A stretch of 64,000 nt of DNA, from contig BROE01000013.1 of NCBI GenBank assembly GCA_036571765.1, positions 9,812,857-9,876,856 on the forward strand. The letters run 5' to 3'. The stretch is from Plecoglossus altivelis. Its lineage: Eukaryota > Chordata > Actinopteri > Osmeriformes > Plecoglossidae. Positions 36,201-46,575 of the stretch are shown here, in pieces. The translations under genes were made by a program, and so were the position numbers. How positions within the stretch are numbered: the first letter of the stretch is position 1; every line of letters starts with the position of its first letter. The notes under the pieces are model-generated. The model did not search any database. It was given only the letters and a program-made list of their open reading frames with translations, and had not been told where the DNA came from.

Positions 36201-39200
36201 CACTGGGGCCGCCCCGCCTTTACCTCGGGCCAAACCGTCAACTACACGGTCCGCTGCAACCCTGTGGGTCTCCAGAACGCCTCCCTGGTGCTCTACCTGC
36301 AAACGTATGTGGCCCTCACACCCACAGACATTCACACACGCAGAAACTTATACAAACACGTGTACATGCTCTCATACCCCCTTTAAAAAAGGGATCTCTA
36401 TAACAAATAAATGAAACGCTCATTAACGCATGTTCCCCCACACACACACACTGCTACTGCAGTGCTGACCAGAGCCTGCTGGTAGTGGACCTGGAGGCGA
36501 ACACCAAGTATGAGTTTGCTGTGCGTCTGCACCTGGACCAGCTGGCCAGCCCCTGGAGCCCTGTGGTCTACCAGAGCACCTTACCTGATGGTGAGTAGCA
36601 CACACTGCACCTAGCACTCTTAAAGAACAGGAGTAACTAACTCCAACCTGGAAGACACAGGCCAAGACACACAGTCACAATGACTCACATTAAAATAAGC
36701 AGCTGTTGTGTTTTTTTTGTCCAGCATCCTGATAGTTTCGGTAGTTTTACTTTCTGTTCCTTAAAGCTCACCAGACTTTTCTCTTTATTGTCTCTGGTTT
36801 TCATGGCAGCTGTGCAATTTGGTCATTGCGATTTCGATCCATCTGAAATGCATTTTCTCCACAGCTCCCACACTGCCCCCCTCCAGTGTTAAAGTGACTC
36901 TGATAGAGGAGGACACTGCTCTGGTGTCATGGAAGCTTCCGGATGAGTCCAACTTAGCAGTGACCCGCTACACCATCCTGTATGCCTCCAGACAGGCCTG
37001 GCTGGCAGGAGAGTGGCAGGTGCTACAAAGAGAAGGTGAGAAATTGTGTGAGAGATTGCCTTTGAAAAGGCGAGAGAAAGTGTGTGTGTTTTTGTGTGTG
37101 CGCTAGAGAGAGAGAAAAAGAGAGAGGAGGAGGACAGGAGGAGATGCATGGGCCCCACAACACCAGCCCCTGCTCCCACGCCCTACAGCCTATAGGAAAT
37201 CAATACCCCATTTCATCCTCCAATCCATTTGGCTTAATGTCATTTATTCATGATGACCCTTGGTTAGAGCTACTGCTGATGTCTGATTGGTCAGAATATT
37301 TCATGAAGAACTTCACAGCTTAAAAGAAGGTGTTTAATCTCTTTATAAACATTTCTGTCCTGTCTTTTATACTGGTCATGTACATGACTTCAGAGGCATG
37401 AATACACTCTGGGCTCTCTTGTGTTCAGCACTATGATTGAAACGCTTGAGTTTTAAAGATCTTGGGGCTCCTAGCTAGCAGGCAGGAGTATGTGGCTGTA
37501 CCCAGCTCCTGGTGTAGAGCTCTGCTTCTGGGAAGCATAACTGTAATGGAAACCAGATGACTTCAGGAAATGTGAGGCTTCTGATCTTTCCTGCAGACCC
37601 ACTGCTGGGTGAGGAGGTCAGAAGCAACCCCACCCTCTGGTCCGTAGATTAGCCGGCCGGGCCAGACGGTGACTGCTAGGTGACAGAAGCTAGGTGCTGG
37701 GGGGCTGGAGCTAGGAGTTGGGTTTGGGAGCTAGGAGCTGGGGGTGCTGGAGCTAGGTGCTTGAGAGGGGGGGCTGGATCTAGGGGCTGGGGGGGGCTGG
37801 AGCTACAGCATGGGGGGGCTGGAGCTAAGAGCTGTGAGTCTGTGGGATTTTGGAGCAGAGGACTATTGATCTTTGACCCTCCCCCAGTCTCCCCCTGACA
37901 GGATGATCACAAATAGCCCCTCATCTCCCAGGTTGTTGTGTATTTTTCCAGTGGGTTGTAAACCCTAGGCCTGCAACGGGTCAGTTGCATCATGGGGAGC
38001 CAAGGTGAAAAAAAGAGATAGAGTCAGGGTTGACTTAGTTCCTAGAGTACCACACATGATTTATGAACAGCCAAATGTGAATATCTATTTTTAGAATGTA
38101 TTAGAGAGTACTGACAGTGGAGCTCTGCGAGGTCCTGTCACCCAAGCTTCAAATGTGTTTGTTTACCTTGTGAGAAATGTGGTTACCAGGAAGCATCACC
38201 ATGGCACTGCTGGAGAAACTGCAGCCTGGCAACGTGTACTTGGTGAAGGTGTCTGCATCTAATGACATGGGGGACGGCCCTTTCTCCCATGCTGTGGAGC
38301 TGGCGGTGCAGCCACAAGGCTCCGCCCGCCGACCTGGCCCACACCACTCCCATGGCTCCTCTCATGCTACAGGTCAGTAATGAGGGCCCCGATAAAGTCT
38401 GCATCACACGTTGCATGGTATGGATACACTGAGGTAGGATGATATGTTTGCTGGAGGAAGAGTCAGCGTGTAGCATGAGTGTTGTCTGAGCCGTGCCACT
38501 AGCATGCTGACAGAGGATGTGTCTCCTTCAGTGTTCTCTGATGGCTTCTACCACCTGGACCAAACCTCCATGACAGGCATCATCGTGGGCGTCTGCATTG
38601 CTCTCACCTGCATTATAATCTGTGCCTTCATCATCCTCTGTAGAGGACAAACCAGGTAGCTATTTTGTTCACATCAGCAAAGTAATTGCTGACTCACCTG
38701 CAGACTGTCCTCTGCAGTGTATGACATTATAGTTGTTTTGCATGGATATGAGTATGGCACAATAGTTGCTTTACTATAACGGATGACTATTATTATCATA
38801 GTAGTTCAGTAGATGACATCAGAGTTGTTCTTTCTCAGTAAATCTTCAGGTTCTAAGACCATCAGGGAAGCCCCTGGCTCCATCCCCTCTGTGGCCACTC
38901 CCACTTGCCCTACCCCCTCCGAAGACCAGGCTGAGAGTGATGTTGCCGTGTCCATAATGATAGCAGAGCACTTTGTCGATGCCAAGGTGATAAAGACATG
39001 CCCCCTTATGCACGCCTGTATGAGCAGATCAAACGGTTTCTACTTGTATGGCGGCAACTTGGTGGAGCAGCACACAGTCTTTGACTCAAACCCTCTGTCT
39101 GCAGGGAGGAACTAACCTCATCATCAACAGCCTGGGCCCAGTCCACCCCAGCAAAGAGAAGACGAAGACATGGTTTTCTTTCACCAAGGAGAAAAACACC

Positions 39201-39729
39201 AAAGTCCAGGTAAGCTTGAGCCCCCGTAAGCTTCTCCCCTCAGAGATTTGAGACTGAAGGAGATTAGCAAAATAATCAATTGTGACATTTATTTAGTGGT
39301 GAAGAAGTGGTGCTGATATGTTGTTGTCCTCAGGGCCCAAGGTTGAGCCATGCGTCCTACCAGCCAGGCAGCATGGTGCTTTGCTACAAGGATGAGTCTC
39401 CCTCCTGCCCCCATCAACCCACCTCCCTGCAGGGCTTGTTCGGGCCCCGGGGGGACACTGAAGGTTCCTCCAACAGTGAAGGCAGTCACGAGACTGGCGA
39501 CTCTGGGCGCTACTCCCATGATGAGACAGAGATGACCCTGCTCTCGTCTGGACACAACAGCCGCCCGGCATCTCTGAGAGCAGAGGACAAAGGAGGGTTG
39601 GACTGCAGCCCTGCCCAGGAGAGTGTGGGTGAGCAGGAGAGCAAAGAAACCCTGGCAGAAAGAAGCCACCACTACCAGGCCACAGACAGCTATACCCTGC
39701 CTGCACTTCCTCTCCAGCTGTGTGTGTGA
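16553..39729 (+). CDS. prtg: Protogenin (DCC/neogenin-family Ig-FN3 receptor), complete
   Basis: Single-pass surface receptor of the DCC/neogenin/PUNC group, known for roles in neural tube and mesoderm development. Nineteen coding exons join without a phase error into 1183 codons plus stop (human PRTG 1150 aa). The start codon at 16553 is directly preceded by an in-frame TAA, so the start is fixed. Order: signal peptide, four Ig domains, five FN3 domains, one membrane helix, cytoplasmic tail. Residues 357-506 are particularly close to human PRTG, for example SNGRIKMYN, IPEDDAIYQC and EDRPSAP. Introns range from about 90 bp to 8.3 kb. Teleosts may have prtga/prtgb duplicates; I cannot tell which this is. 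Exons are listed in the sub-entries. Confidence 0.95.
17741..17880. repeat. teleost-type dispersed repeat in prtg intron 1
   Basis: Sequence with TTTGTATAGCCCTTTTTACA, then GCAGAGGGCTTCATATATGC and GGAAGACAAGGAAAAACTC resembles a dispersed repeat I associate with many ray-finned fish genomes. Family assignment is from memory and would need a repeat-library search. Confidence 0.45.
18339..28719 (+). CDS. prtg: prtg exons encoding Ig domains 1-4 and the start of FN3-1
   Basis: Exons: 18339-18641, 26968-27112, 27245-27378, 27488-27784, 27902-28061, 28472-28719. Ig1 (about residues 28-122) has the cysteine of VVLDCQAHGE and the DEGLYQCIAHNKYG motif. Ig2 spans two exons (FTCRVSG; DAGSYRCVA). Ig3 is in one exon (LECLATGHPQP; GGVYICRATTP). 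Ig4 spans 27902-28061 and the start of 28472 (FVCQAHG; DDAIYQCQAE). The last exon also starts FN3-1 (SSAILLAWERPLYNADKVIA). Each Ig domain has its cysteine pair and a core tryptophan. Intron 2 is 8.3 kb and rich in repeats. Confidence 0.94.
19380..19560. repeat. tandem repeats in prtg intron 2 (GTGTGTATGAGCG and GGGCAGGGGGAGAGCAGGGT units)
   Basis: TG-rich units containing TATGAGCGG or TATGATCTG are followed from about 19490 by about three 28-bp units containing GGGCAGGGGGAGAGCAGGGT. Confidence 0.8.
20478..20546. repeat. AC microsatellite
   Basis: Interrupted (AC)n in prtg intron 2. A shorter (AC)n tract lies at about 22349-22366. Confidence 0.85.
21078..21272. repeat. 66/67-bp tandem repeat, three copies
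   Basis: The landmark ATCCATGGACTGGAT occurs at 21091, 21157 and 21224, spacing 66 and 67. Each unit also contains GGGATCCAGCATGTGGAGAA. Confidence 0.9.
23751..23821. repeat. compound (TG)n(AG)n microsatellite
   Basis: About 33 bp of TG followed by about 35 bp of AG in prtg intron 2. Confidence 0.95.
24655..24892. repeat. AGAGGCTGGGAG-type 12-bp minisatellite
   Basis: About 20 units of 12 bp alternating GGGAGAGAGGCT and GGCAGAGAGGCT. The 12-bp period keeps reading frames open (GWERGWQR on plus, SLSPSL on minus), so the ORFs here are spurious. Confidence 0.92.
25738..25925. repeat. purine-rich GA tract and G-rich tract
   Basis: A (GA)n/GGGA tract (25740-25812), and a G-run cluster at 25866-25914 with several runs of four or more G, a candidate G-quadruplex on the plus strand. 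Confidence 0.8.
26822..26935. repeat. degenerate teleost dispersed repeat just before prtg exon 3
   Basis: ATGCATTTAGCCGATGCTGT, CCAAAGCAACATAGAGTACA, GAGTTTGAACC and CTAACCACTGAGCCATAC in this order resemble an abundant fish repeat (TTTAGC..ACGC..CCAAAGCGACTTACA..GAACC..CTAACCACTGAGC). The element ends about 35 bp before the exon 3 acceptor. Identification is from memory. Confidence 0.5.
28070..28142. repeat. AC microsatellite in prtg intron
   Basis: Interrupted (AC)n right after the donor of exon 27902-28061. The matching TG tract at 28410-28460 ends this same intron, so the two could pair in the transcript. Confidence 0.85.
28410..28462. repeat. TG microsatellite upstream of prtg exon 28472
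   Basis: A (TG)n tract occupies the polypyrimidine position, leaving only GCGCCTCACAG before the exon. UG repeats near 3' splice sites can affect inclusion (established for other genes). Confidence 0.9.
29959..38372 (+). CDS. prtg: prtg exons encoding the rest of FN3-1 through FN3-5
   Basis: Exons: 29959-30123, 30889-31194, 31793-31981, 35933-36028, 36118-36304, 36463-36590, 36865-37035, 38190-38372. FN3-1 ends with YNTFY-like NYTFYIVAYMPMGAS; FN3-2 is a single exon (30889-31194); FN3-3 uses 31793 and 35933 (DGYQADQ-type GDGYQADQTISTPG); FN3-4 uses 36118 and 36463 (FTSGQTVNYTVRCNPVGLQN); FN3-5 uses 36865 and 38190 (EEDTALVSWKLPDE). The acceptor of exon 30889 lies at the end of a six-copy array of itself. 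N-glycosylation sequons (for example NYT, NCT, NAS) are frequent, as expected for an ectodomain. Confidence 0.94.
30144..30200. repeat. (CTGC)n(CTGT)n microsatellite just after a prtg donor
   Basis: Tetranucleotide run beginning about 20 bp after the donor at 30124. Confidence 0.92.
30724..30896 (+). repeat. prtg: 29-bp repeat carrying six copies of the prtg exon 9 splice acceptor
   Basis: The unit TACCTCTAACTGGTCCTCTC plus TCTTCTCAG repeats so that CAG acceptors precede 30744, 30773, 30802, 30831, 30860 and 30889, each exactly 29 apart. Only 30889 leads into the open FN3-2 coding frame. Using 30860 shifts the frame and soon meets TGA; using any earlier one reads into TAA within the array. 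Confidence 0.95.
31982..35932. other. prtg: large prtg intron between the two FN3-3 exons
   Basis: 3.95 kb without a supported gene. It contains a poly-T run at 32251-32261, the pyrimidine minisatellite at 34405-34600 and a C run at 35741-35756. No regulatory element is recognisable by eye. Confidence 0.6.
34405..34600. repeat. pyrimidine-rich tandem repeat (CCCTCCCCCGACCCTCTCGCT)
   Basis: About nine imperfect units of roughly 20 bp in the large prtg intron 31982-35932, coding for nothing recognisable. Confidence 0.85.
37680..37835. repeat. GGAGCTAGGAGCTGGGGGGCT-type tandem repeat
   Basis: G-rich units of about 20-25 bp containing GGAGCTAGG in the prtg intron 37036-38189. Confidence 0.8.
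38532..39729 (+). CDS. prtg: prtg exons encoding the membrane helix and cytoplasmic tail
   Basis: Exons: 38532-38655, 38839-38986, 39105-39209, 39334-39729. The first encodes the membrane helix (GIIVGVCIALTCIIICAFII) followed by a basic stop-transfer segment. The tail shares IINSLGP and the block EGSHETGDSGRYSH with human PRTG (EGSHETGDSGRFSH). The final exon reads about 50 residues past the human end before TGA at 39727-39729. An alternative ending by splicing out of this exon cannot be excluded, but I see no clear donor. Confidence 0.92.
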
Positions 39730-42700
39730 TCTTTTAAGCCTTCCTTCTACCTTCCCTCCCCCCCCCCTCCCCCCCACAGCTCGGTTCTAAAGGACTATGA
39801 GCTGGAATCCAGTGCTCCATATGATCTGAGGTAGAACTAGCTCAAAATTGGGCCACAGGAGACCTCATCCACTGCCTTCTTCTAATGAATGTGTTACTGT
39901 TTTACTTTTTTTTTTACTGTTTGTTTGTGTGTTCGAAAGAAAACTCTCACCACCATGAATGTTTGAAAAGATTGTAAAAAATTGGAAATGTGACGGTCAC
40001 ATTTCTGGCATTATTTAATAGAGTTTATCACTGGAGCAGAGAAGAGAGTGAGCCCTTCCTCTGCTGAAGATCTACCTCAGTTTACCTCTCGGTAAACTCC
40101 AACTTTATATTTAATAGCAGCTTATTCCTCAGTTATGTATTGGATTTATTCTCTTACGTAACAGCCCTGATACTTCTTGACAGCAATAATTGTTATTGTT
40201 TTTGCTCAGTAAGATTCGTCCCATTTCCATCTCCTTGTTTGTCCTAAAGTTGGGATTGTAATGTTTGTTGTAAGCTTCTCAGGAAGCTTTGGTCCTAATC
40301 ACCACAGGTGAAGCTCTGGTCTTTCTCAGGTCCCTCTGCCTGATCAGAGCCACTCACACAGTTATACCTCAGAAACTTCATGATGAGCCAGTATTCTAAT
40401 TATTCCTAGTAATAATGGTTTAACAAGGATAGTGAATGTTTGCTTTGTGTTTTACATGTTGATGTACAATTGCCTTTGCAATTCCTGTTTTATACTACCT
40501 CACTATTTTGTTGTAATTTTCCCCCCTAAACTCAGGGAACAAGGTTTGGTACATTTGAAAAGCCATTTATTACAGGGTATCTTTTCCAGTCTGACCTGCT
40601 CACTGTCGAGTCTGGTTGCTATAGATGTTGTGAATGTTTCTCTAGAGTGTTGTGTCAGTCCGAAAACCTGGGGATGTCCTCATCACAGGTGGATAAAACC
40701 TTCCTGCATTTGTATCAGTTTAGAATTATGTGTCTGCGCTATGGCAGGCTGTCTGCTATTGATTGATTTCATCCTGTAGTTACTTTGGGACAGAGCATAC
40801 CAAACCTGCTTGTATTGACTTTATCATTACAGCAAACCTTTATAAATGGCCTTAGTGTGGACGGAGCCCCTTTGATGTCAGAGGCTAGTCTGGCCAATCA
40901 GCGGGGGAGCTCCTTGGCGCATGAGAGGAGTGTGATGAATGATTGTTTAGCATCATGAGCGTGAAGTCAATGAGATGGAAGGGAAGAATGGAATGAACAC
41001 CAGAAAAACCTTTTTACCTCCTGAAAGTTCTATATTTTTGTGGACTGATATGTACCACTGCTTATACATTCTAGTTACTTTTCTTCTTGAAGTAGATGAT
41101 GCATTAATGTAGAGTAGCAAAATAAGTTTAGCACTTGTCTGTCAGATTAGTTTTGTTATGTCGATCCCAGCCATTATGCAGCGGTGACTTGTGCTATCAT
41201 CCAAAGAGTTGTTTTGCTTCTTCAGTTTTTCTTCTATCTCTCAGTTGGTGTCTAGGACGAGGGACAGCGAGGTCTTGTCCTAGCAAACCAGCCGTGGAGC
41301 TGCTTCCTAAACAAAGCCTTGCACGTTTGTGCCACTTTCTGTGACCACACTAGAGATGCAGGTTGTCTCAGAAATGCCCCCCTGGATTCGGCGGGCTTCA
41401 TGATTTAAGTGACAATTCATATTAATCAATTCCATGCTCACAAATCAGTTTAGTCCTGTGGGTGGTTTTCTTCCAAGATCTTTAATGATGCCTTCAGGTG
41501 TATGTACATTGTAGGTGAAAATGATATGCAGAGATATAGAAATATTTAATCGTGATCACCAAACGTTGCATCAGTATTTTCAATCAGAAGACTAGAAGCC
41601 TACAGGACAAGACGACAGTATGCATGATGAGCGACACAATCAGTTTTACTTTGTTTTAAAAAGCAAACAATATAAACCAAAGAATACGAGGACACCGTTG
41701 CATATTGAAGATCAGTCTAAATGCTAAATTTTGCATGATATTTTGTCCATTTTCAAAGGTTCAAAAAAGCTTTATCCTGGTTTGTGTTGTATTACTGCTT
41801 AATAATTGTGTGTCTGATAGACTGCTAATCAAGATGAGTAGTACACTGTTAGTGCTCGCAATTTGTTATTGAATCAAAACCTGACAGATTTTTCTACATA
41901 ATTTTGTACCTTCTCTCACTGGAGGAGAGATATATATATATTATCGTTATTGAATTCCAGTCACAAGAGAAAGTACGAACTGAATTTTGATTTTACCTAG
42001 ATGCCTAAACTGTAAATGTTGGATAAGGATGTGAAATACACTTTAAATTGTTGTAGAGGAACCTGAACCTGAAAAACTGTGTTAAAACTGTCAAAGTTCA
42101 TATTGTATATGGAATATTTTAGTTGTTTTTGCTTTCTTATTTGCAAGTATTATTGCCCTGCATTGTGACTACACTCAGGGACTGCAACACAACTCTCATA
42201 TGACAACAAGCTGGAAAATAGCTCATTGTGCTAGCTGACTGTTGTTTTATATAGGCTCAGTAATGTTGGCCTTGGCTGAATGTTGAAAAAAGGAGGGATA
42301 TGTTGTATAGACTCATCTGTCTGATACTTGGTACTCCATTCTGTTCTAGCTGAGATTGAGTCAGTTCCCTGGGTTGTAGGGAGTCAGAGCTCCACAGGAC
42401 ATGTTCTGGGTGCAGAACCCTGCAGAACCCTGCTGGGTTTCTTTATGTTTCAAGAGTTGTTTTCTCCTGTGTTGTGTTCCTTGATGAACATGTGTATTCG
42501 CAGGGCCAGACTCAGTGTTGAGGTGTTTGCTGAGTCCAGCCCTGTAGCCCATCTGGGTTCTCTAAAGGCAGCCTGACTTCAGCTGCAGTGGGCTGGGTTG
42601 CGAAGGGTCATTTAAAGTTAACTCAGGGAACCCAACGCTACTCCAACCTTTTACTGAAGGCAGGCATATGCCTGGAAAATTGAATGTACCTTATGTAATT

Positions 42701-42900
42701 ATTTTTCCTGTTACGTTTTGTTATATTTTTTTCTCAGTTTGTGCTTTGTCTTTTATCACAATGTTCTACAGCTGCAACATTATTCATGCCAAAAAATGTT
42801 AGACTTGTCCAATTGAAGTTTAAAGTTATAATTCTAAAATAGTGAATAATCATTAAAGTGGTTGATTACAAGTTGAAATAAAAGTGAAAATGTCCTGCTG
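39730..42900 (+). other. prtg: prtg 3' untranslated region (probable), about 3.1 kb
   Basis: AT-rich sequence without a supported ORF follows the prtg stop. The best polyadenylation signal is AATAAA at 42877-42882. Upstream parts may be alternative ends. A long 3'UTR is an inference from the absence of another gene and from base composition. Confidence 0.5.
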
Positions 42901-43873
42901 GATGATGATTAATGTGTCTGTTTAGTCAGCGACATAGGTCCATAATTTTCTGCTTGTTCATCAGGTTATGCTCAACCCGTGGAGCATGTTCTTCACTAAC
43001 AATGATTCCTTTGAGGCGTTATGCTGTCCCACTCAGCCCAGCGGTATCGCCCATTGTTACAGTTAATCCATCTGACGTTTCTGCAGTAGCAGAGGTGAAT
43101 ACATGCTTTTGAGTAGGAAATGTCATTATATTGATTTCACACTAAGCCTGGGAAAACAGGTTTTATTATCATCAATCATCACTACTGTAAGGTTGGCTGT
43201 TTGGGAAAATATTCCCTTAAAAAACAAGTTATACACATATTCATTTTACGCGACACATGGAGACGTGACCAACCTGTAGTTATCAAGCTATCATTAAAAG
43301 TAAATGAGTGCATATTAAAACACGGTCAATATAATGACATCACCTCTGTGACCGTAAACGTGAACAATGAAACGATGAAAAAAGGTTAGTTGAGCAAGTA
43401 TGACATCACACACTGACTTCCTCCTCAACCTGGAGTTATTAGCTTCTGCCCCCTACAGTCGCTGTTTTATATCAGCGTTTCATCATCACACCGTCCCCAC
43501 GGCACATCTGACACCACCGTGGCGCAGACACACTCACATGCCAACATGGAGGGGTATCTTTTCTGCCACATTAAGGTTACGTTTGGAAAAAATAAGAACA
43601 ACCATGTGTACAGCTTCGACGCTCACAACTCGTGATCAAATGAGTCACGTATAGCCACTGCTTTCACTATTCACCGCGTGACACACCGTATCTCAAAGTT
43701 GAATTTATCCGCTCCTCCCAAAGTTTGCCAGCGATTGCAGCTTTCCTCGTCTCACAGATAGCCGTGATTGCTGTTGGGGGGGAAGAGCGGTGGACTACTG
43801 TCACCTTTAGAGTATCAAAGCGACATCATATCTTGACATTTTTGCTCGTTTAAGTCATGTATGGATTTCGGTA
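42901..43873. other. prtg-pygo1 intergenic region and pygo1 5' flank
   Basis: About 1 kb. Short ORFs show no recognisable homology. The last 250 bp presumably hold the pygo1 promoter and 5'UTR; no TATA box is evident. Confidence 0.5.
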
Positions 43874-43874
43874 A
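43857..43874 (+). promoter_or_regulatory. pygo1: pygo1 upstream ORF whose stop overlaps the main start codon
   Basis: ATG at 43857 opens a five-codon frame (MYGFR) that stops with TAA at 43872-43874. The last A of this stop is the first base of the pygo1 ATG (TAATG). Such overlap is known to permit termination-reinitiation. Whether the transcript includes the uORF depends on the TSS, which I cannot see. Confidence 0.55.
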
Positions 43875-46404
43875 TGTCAACAGAACAGGATAAAGATACA
43901 TTCTCAATCAAAAGACATCGAGGTAACGTCCGATTTCAGCATTTTCACTGCCCGTGCGTGGTGTGTTGCAGCCTGTCTGTAGGGGCATGATACGCCACTC
44001 TTAAGTCTCGACCATAATTACGACTATGAAGGAGCTGGTCGGCCTCAAGGCCTTTGAAGTATTGAATGAAACAAACGAGTTGTCAATTTTCGCATTCTAA
44101 ACACGATCGACAGTGTTCTGTGGTTTATTGTTTTCCTCCGAGAAGTGTCTTTCGCCAAACTTTCTCTATGTCAGAATCTGTTTGCATTAGAACTGCCACG
44201 AACTTTTACAGTCAGCTGACATTTTTATTGATCGATTGTTGTCAGCTAAGAGACGTCAGTGATGCCAATGTGCAATCAAACAGGTTGCTTTCCTCTTGTT
44301 AGATGAACAGCTCTTTTTTTGACAAGATCTTTAGATCTCCTCTCGAGGAAGCACGGTACAAAACCCAGCAGCAATAAGATTGTTTTGTGTAAGCCTGAAC
44401 GCCACAAAAACTCGTTTTGTTTAACAGCCGCCTTCATACTAATTGTATCGTTATATCTTTCGCTGTACCAGTGTCACTATGCTGAGCGTTGTGAAATACA
44501 TTAAAGGCTACTTTTGCATACTTCATTCTTTTAACTGACGCTTGGATCTAAAGGATAATGGATTTGGACTATTTAAACAAATAGTGGGTATAGAAAATAG
44601 AGTTGATGATGGATCAAAAGTGCATCGGCTAGTTCTACAGACTTTTGGTGGTCAGAGTCAAGATGAGGTCAGTTTATACCAGCTACTGTGCAAATTGACC
44701 ATCACCTCAGCTGTGCATCATCATAACAAACAAAAATGATCAATGAACAGGCTTGGCCTCTAGCGCTCAATCTCAGTTGCTAAAATGCAATACAACAATG
44801 GCATCTTGATTGCACGTAATTCATGTTTGGTGAATAAAACAGATTATATTCATATTACACACAATCTGCAATTATCATCATCAAAGTGTTACCATAGAAG
44901 TTGCATATCGGGATGTTAAATTTGAACATGTTTCGCATGTTGTTCCAGGTGGAGGTGGTGGACATGAGGGGTTAGGAGGGCCAAGTGTGCTACTCGGGAG
45001 TCCAGACAAGAAAAAATGCAAGTCTCAGGTACAGTGGGAATACACACATGGAGAACAACAAGATGGAGTTTAAGTGAAGAATCAACCACATCATATCGGA
45101 GGAAAAGTGTATTTATCTTATTTCTGATCTGTATTGCATCATTGCACCTAGCTAATACGTTCTCTGTCTATCAGCAGGCTCCCTCCTTCTCCACCTTGAC
45201 TGAGTATGCTCCGCCCCCAAACCCAAGCACAGACTACTTAGTGGCAGCCAATCCTTTTGATGACAGCTACTCTCCCTCCTTCAAACCTCTGCCACCAGGG
45301 AATCCATATTTTAGCCCCTCCCAGTACCCTGGCCTGGGGAGCTATGGCCCCCCCAGGACAGCCCCTGTCATGTCTGGAAGGATGGTGTCTCCTTACAATG
45401 GGCCGTACCAAGTGCGTAGCCAGCTGCACCCGTTCCTCCAGAACCAAGCAGGCTTCAGTCGTCCTCCAGGATTCAACTATGGGCACCAGGAGAATCCTAC
45501 TTTCAGAAACCAATCATCGTTCAGCATCAAGTACAACAACATGTCTCTTCCACCCAATCAGCTTTCGCGACCAGGCCTGGGGGACACTATAAACCAAGTG
45601 CCTCCGCATTATGTGGTCCACACTCCTCCTTCAGAACATACAGCTCCCAGTTCAGGCCCTGAGACCCATCCCAGTAAGAATGCTCCTCCCAGAACCAATG
45701 CAGATTCCTGTGTGGGCCTCACACACCTGGACAACAGCTTCTCTCTGTCCAACACCACCATCACACCTAAATCAGAAATGAGGGATGTGTCCAGCAGGAA
45801 GAAATCCCAGGACACATCTCCACGGAAACCTAGCCAAGTCTCAGAGGAGGTAAGTTGCAGGGACAGCAATCTTAGGTCCAGGAATAGAGGCTCTGCAGCC
45901 GGTCAGGAAGTCAAAGGGCAGAAGCTCAATGGCATTGCCCAAGCAGGTAACCCCAGTGACCTTGGTAATGATGCCCCGAAGAAGTCTCCTCAGACAGGCC
46001 GGACCATAGAGCAAACCCCTCCTGAGAAGAACGTAGCTGGCTGTGGTGGAAGAGGACTGAGAGGTGATGCGGGCGAGGGAGCACGTAGTGGGAATGGAAG
46101 TGGAGGAAGAGCCAAACATAAGACTGGAATGCTTCCCAACAGATCTAGCCTCTCATCAGCTGAACCTGTGTATCCCTGTGGAATCTGCTTGAATGAAGTA
46201 AACGATGACCAGGAAGCCATCATGTGTGAAGCCTTATGTCAGAAATGGTTCCACAGGATTTGCACTGGGATGACTGAGACAGCCTACAACCTGCTCACAG
46301 CTGAAGCCTGGGCTGTGTGGGGCTGTGACTCCTGCATGAAGGACCAGGGCACTCTGCTCCTCAGAACCAAGGAGCACACAGTACCAGTCAGCACTGAGGG
46401 GTAG
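43874..46404 (+). CDS. pygo1: Pygopus 1, Wnt/beta-catenin co-activator
   Basis: Nuclear adaptor linking BCL9 and beta-catenin to methylated histone H3K4. Three coding exons: 43874-43922 (MSTEQDKDTFSIKRHRG, like mouse MSAEQDKEPIALKRVRG), 44949-45028 (GLGGPSVLLGSPDKKK, a nuclear-localisation-type segment) and 45178-46404. Total 451 aa. The N-terminal homology domain is LTEYAPPPNPSTDYLVAANP. The middle is Pro/Asn/Ser-rich and diverged. The PHD finger (about 46168-46341) reads YPCGICLNEVNDDQEAIMCE, then CQKWFHRIC and WGCDSC, with the Cys4-His-Cys3 ligands intact. PYGO1 rather than PYGO2 is indicated by the N-terminus, the CGIC/HRIC signature and the neighbours. The third exon has a CAGCAG acceptor (45172-45177) that can add one Gln. 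Confidence 0.95.
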
Positions 46405-46575
46405 TGCTGCAGGTTTCGAACAGTACTGGGGGGTAGTGCTGCAGGTCTCTGACAGCACAGGGGGTAGTGCTGCAGGTCTGACAGCACAGGGGGCAGTGCT
46501 GCAGGTCTGACAGCACAGGGGGCAGTGCTGCAGGTCTGACAGCACAGGGGGCAGTGCTGCAGGTTTCTCACAGTA
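46396..46575. repeat. pygo1: 29-32-bp tandem repeat across the pygo1 stop codon
   Basis: About six units containing TAGTGCTGCAGGTCTGACAG or CAGTGCTGCAGG. The pygo1 stop TAG (46402-46404) is the TAG of the first unit, and the rest lies in the 3'UTR. Confidence 0.9.

Noticed and set aside
43201..44504. Several 60-85-codon plus-strand ORFs around pygo1 exon 1
   Set aside because: No homology, no consistent splice signals; they fall in the promoter and intron 1.
45016..45177. Extension of the pygo1 final ORF upstream to the ATG at 45016
   Set aside because: A donor (CAG|GTACAG at 45028) and an acceptor (45172-45177) bracket this part as an intron, and splicing restores the known KxKxQ-xPSF junction.
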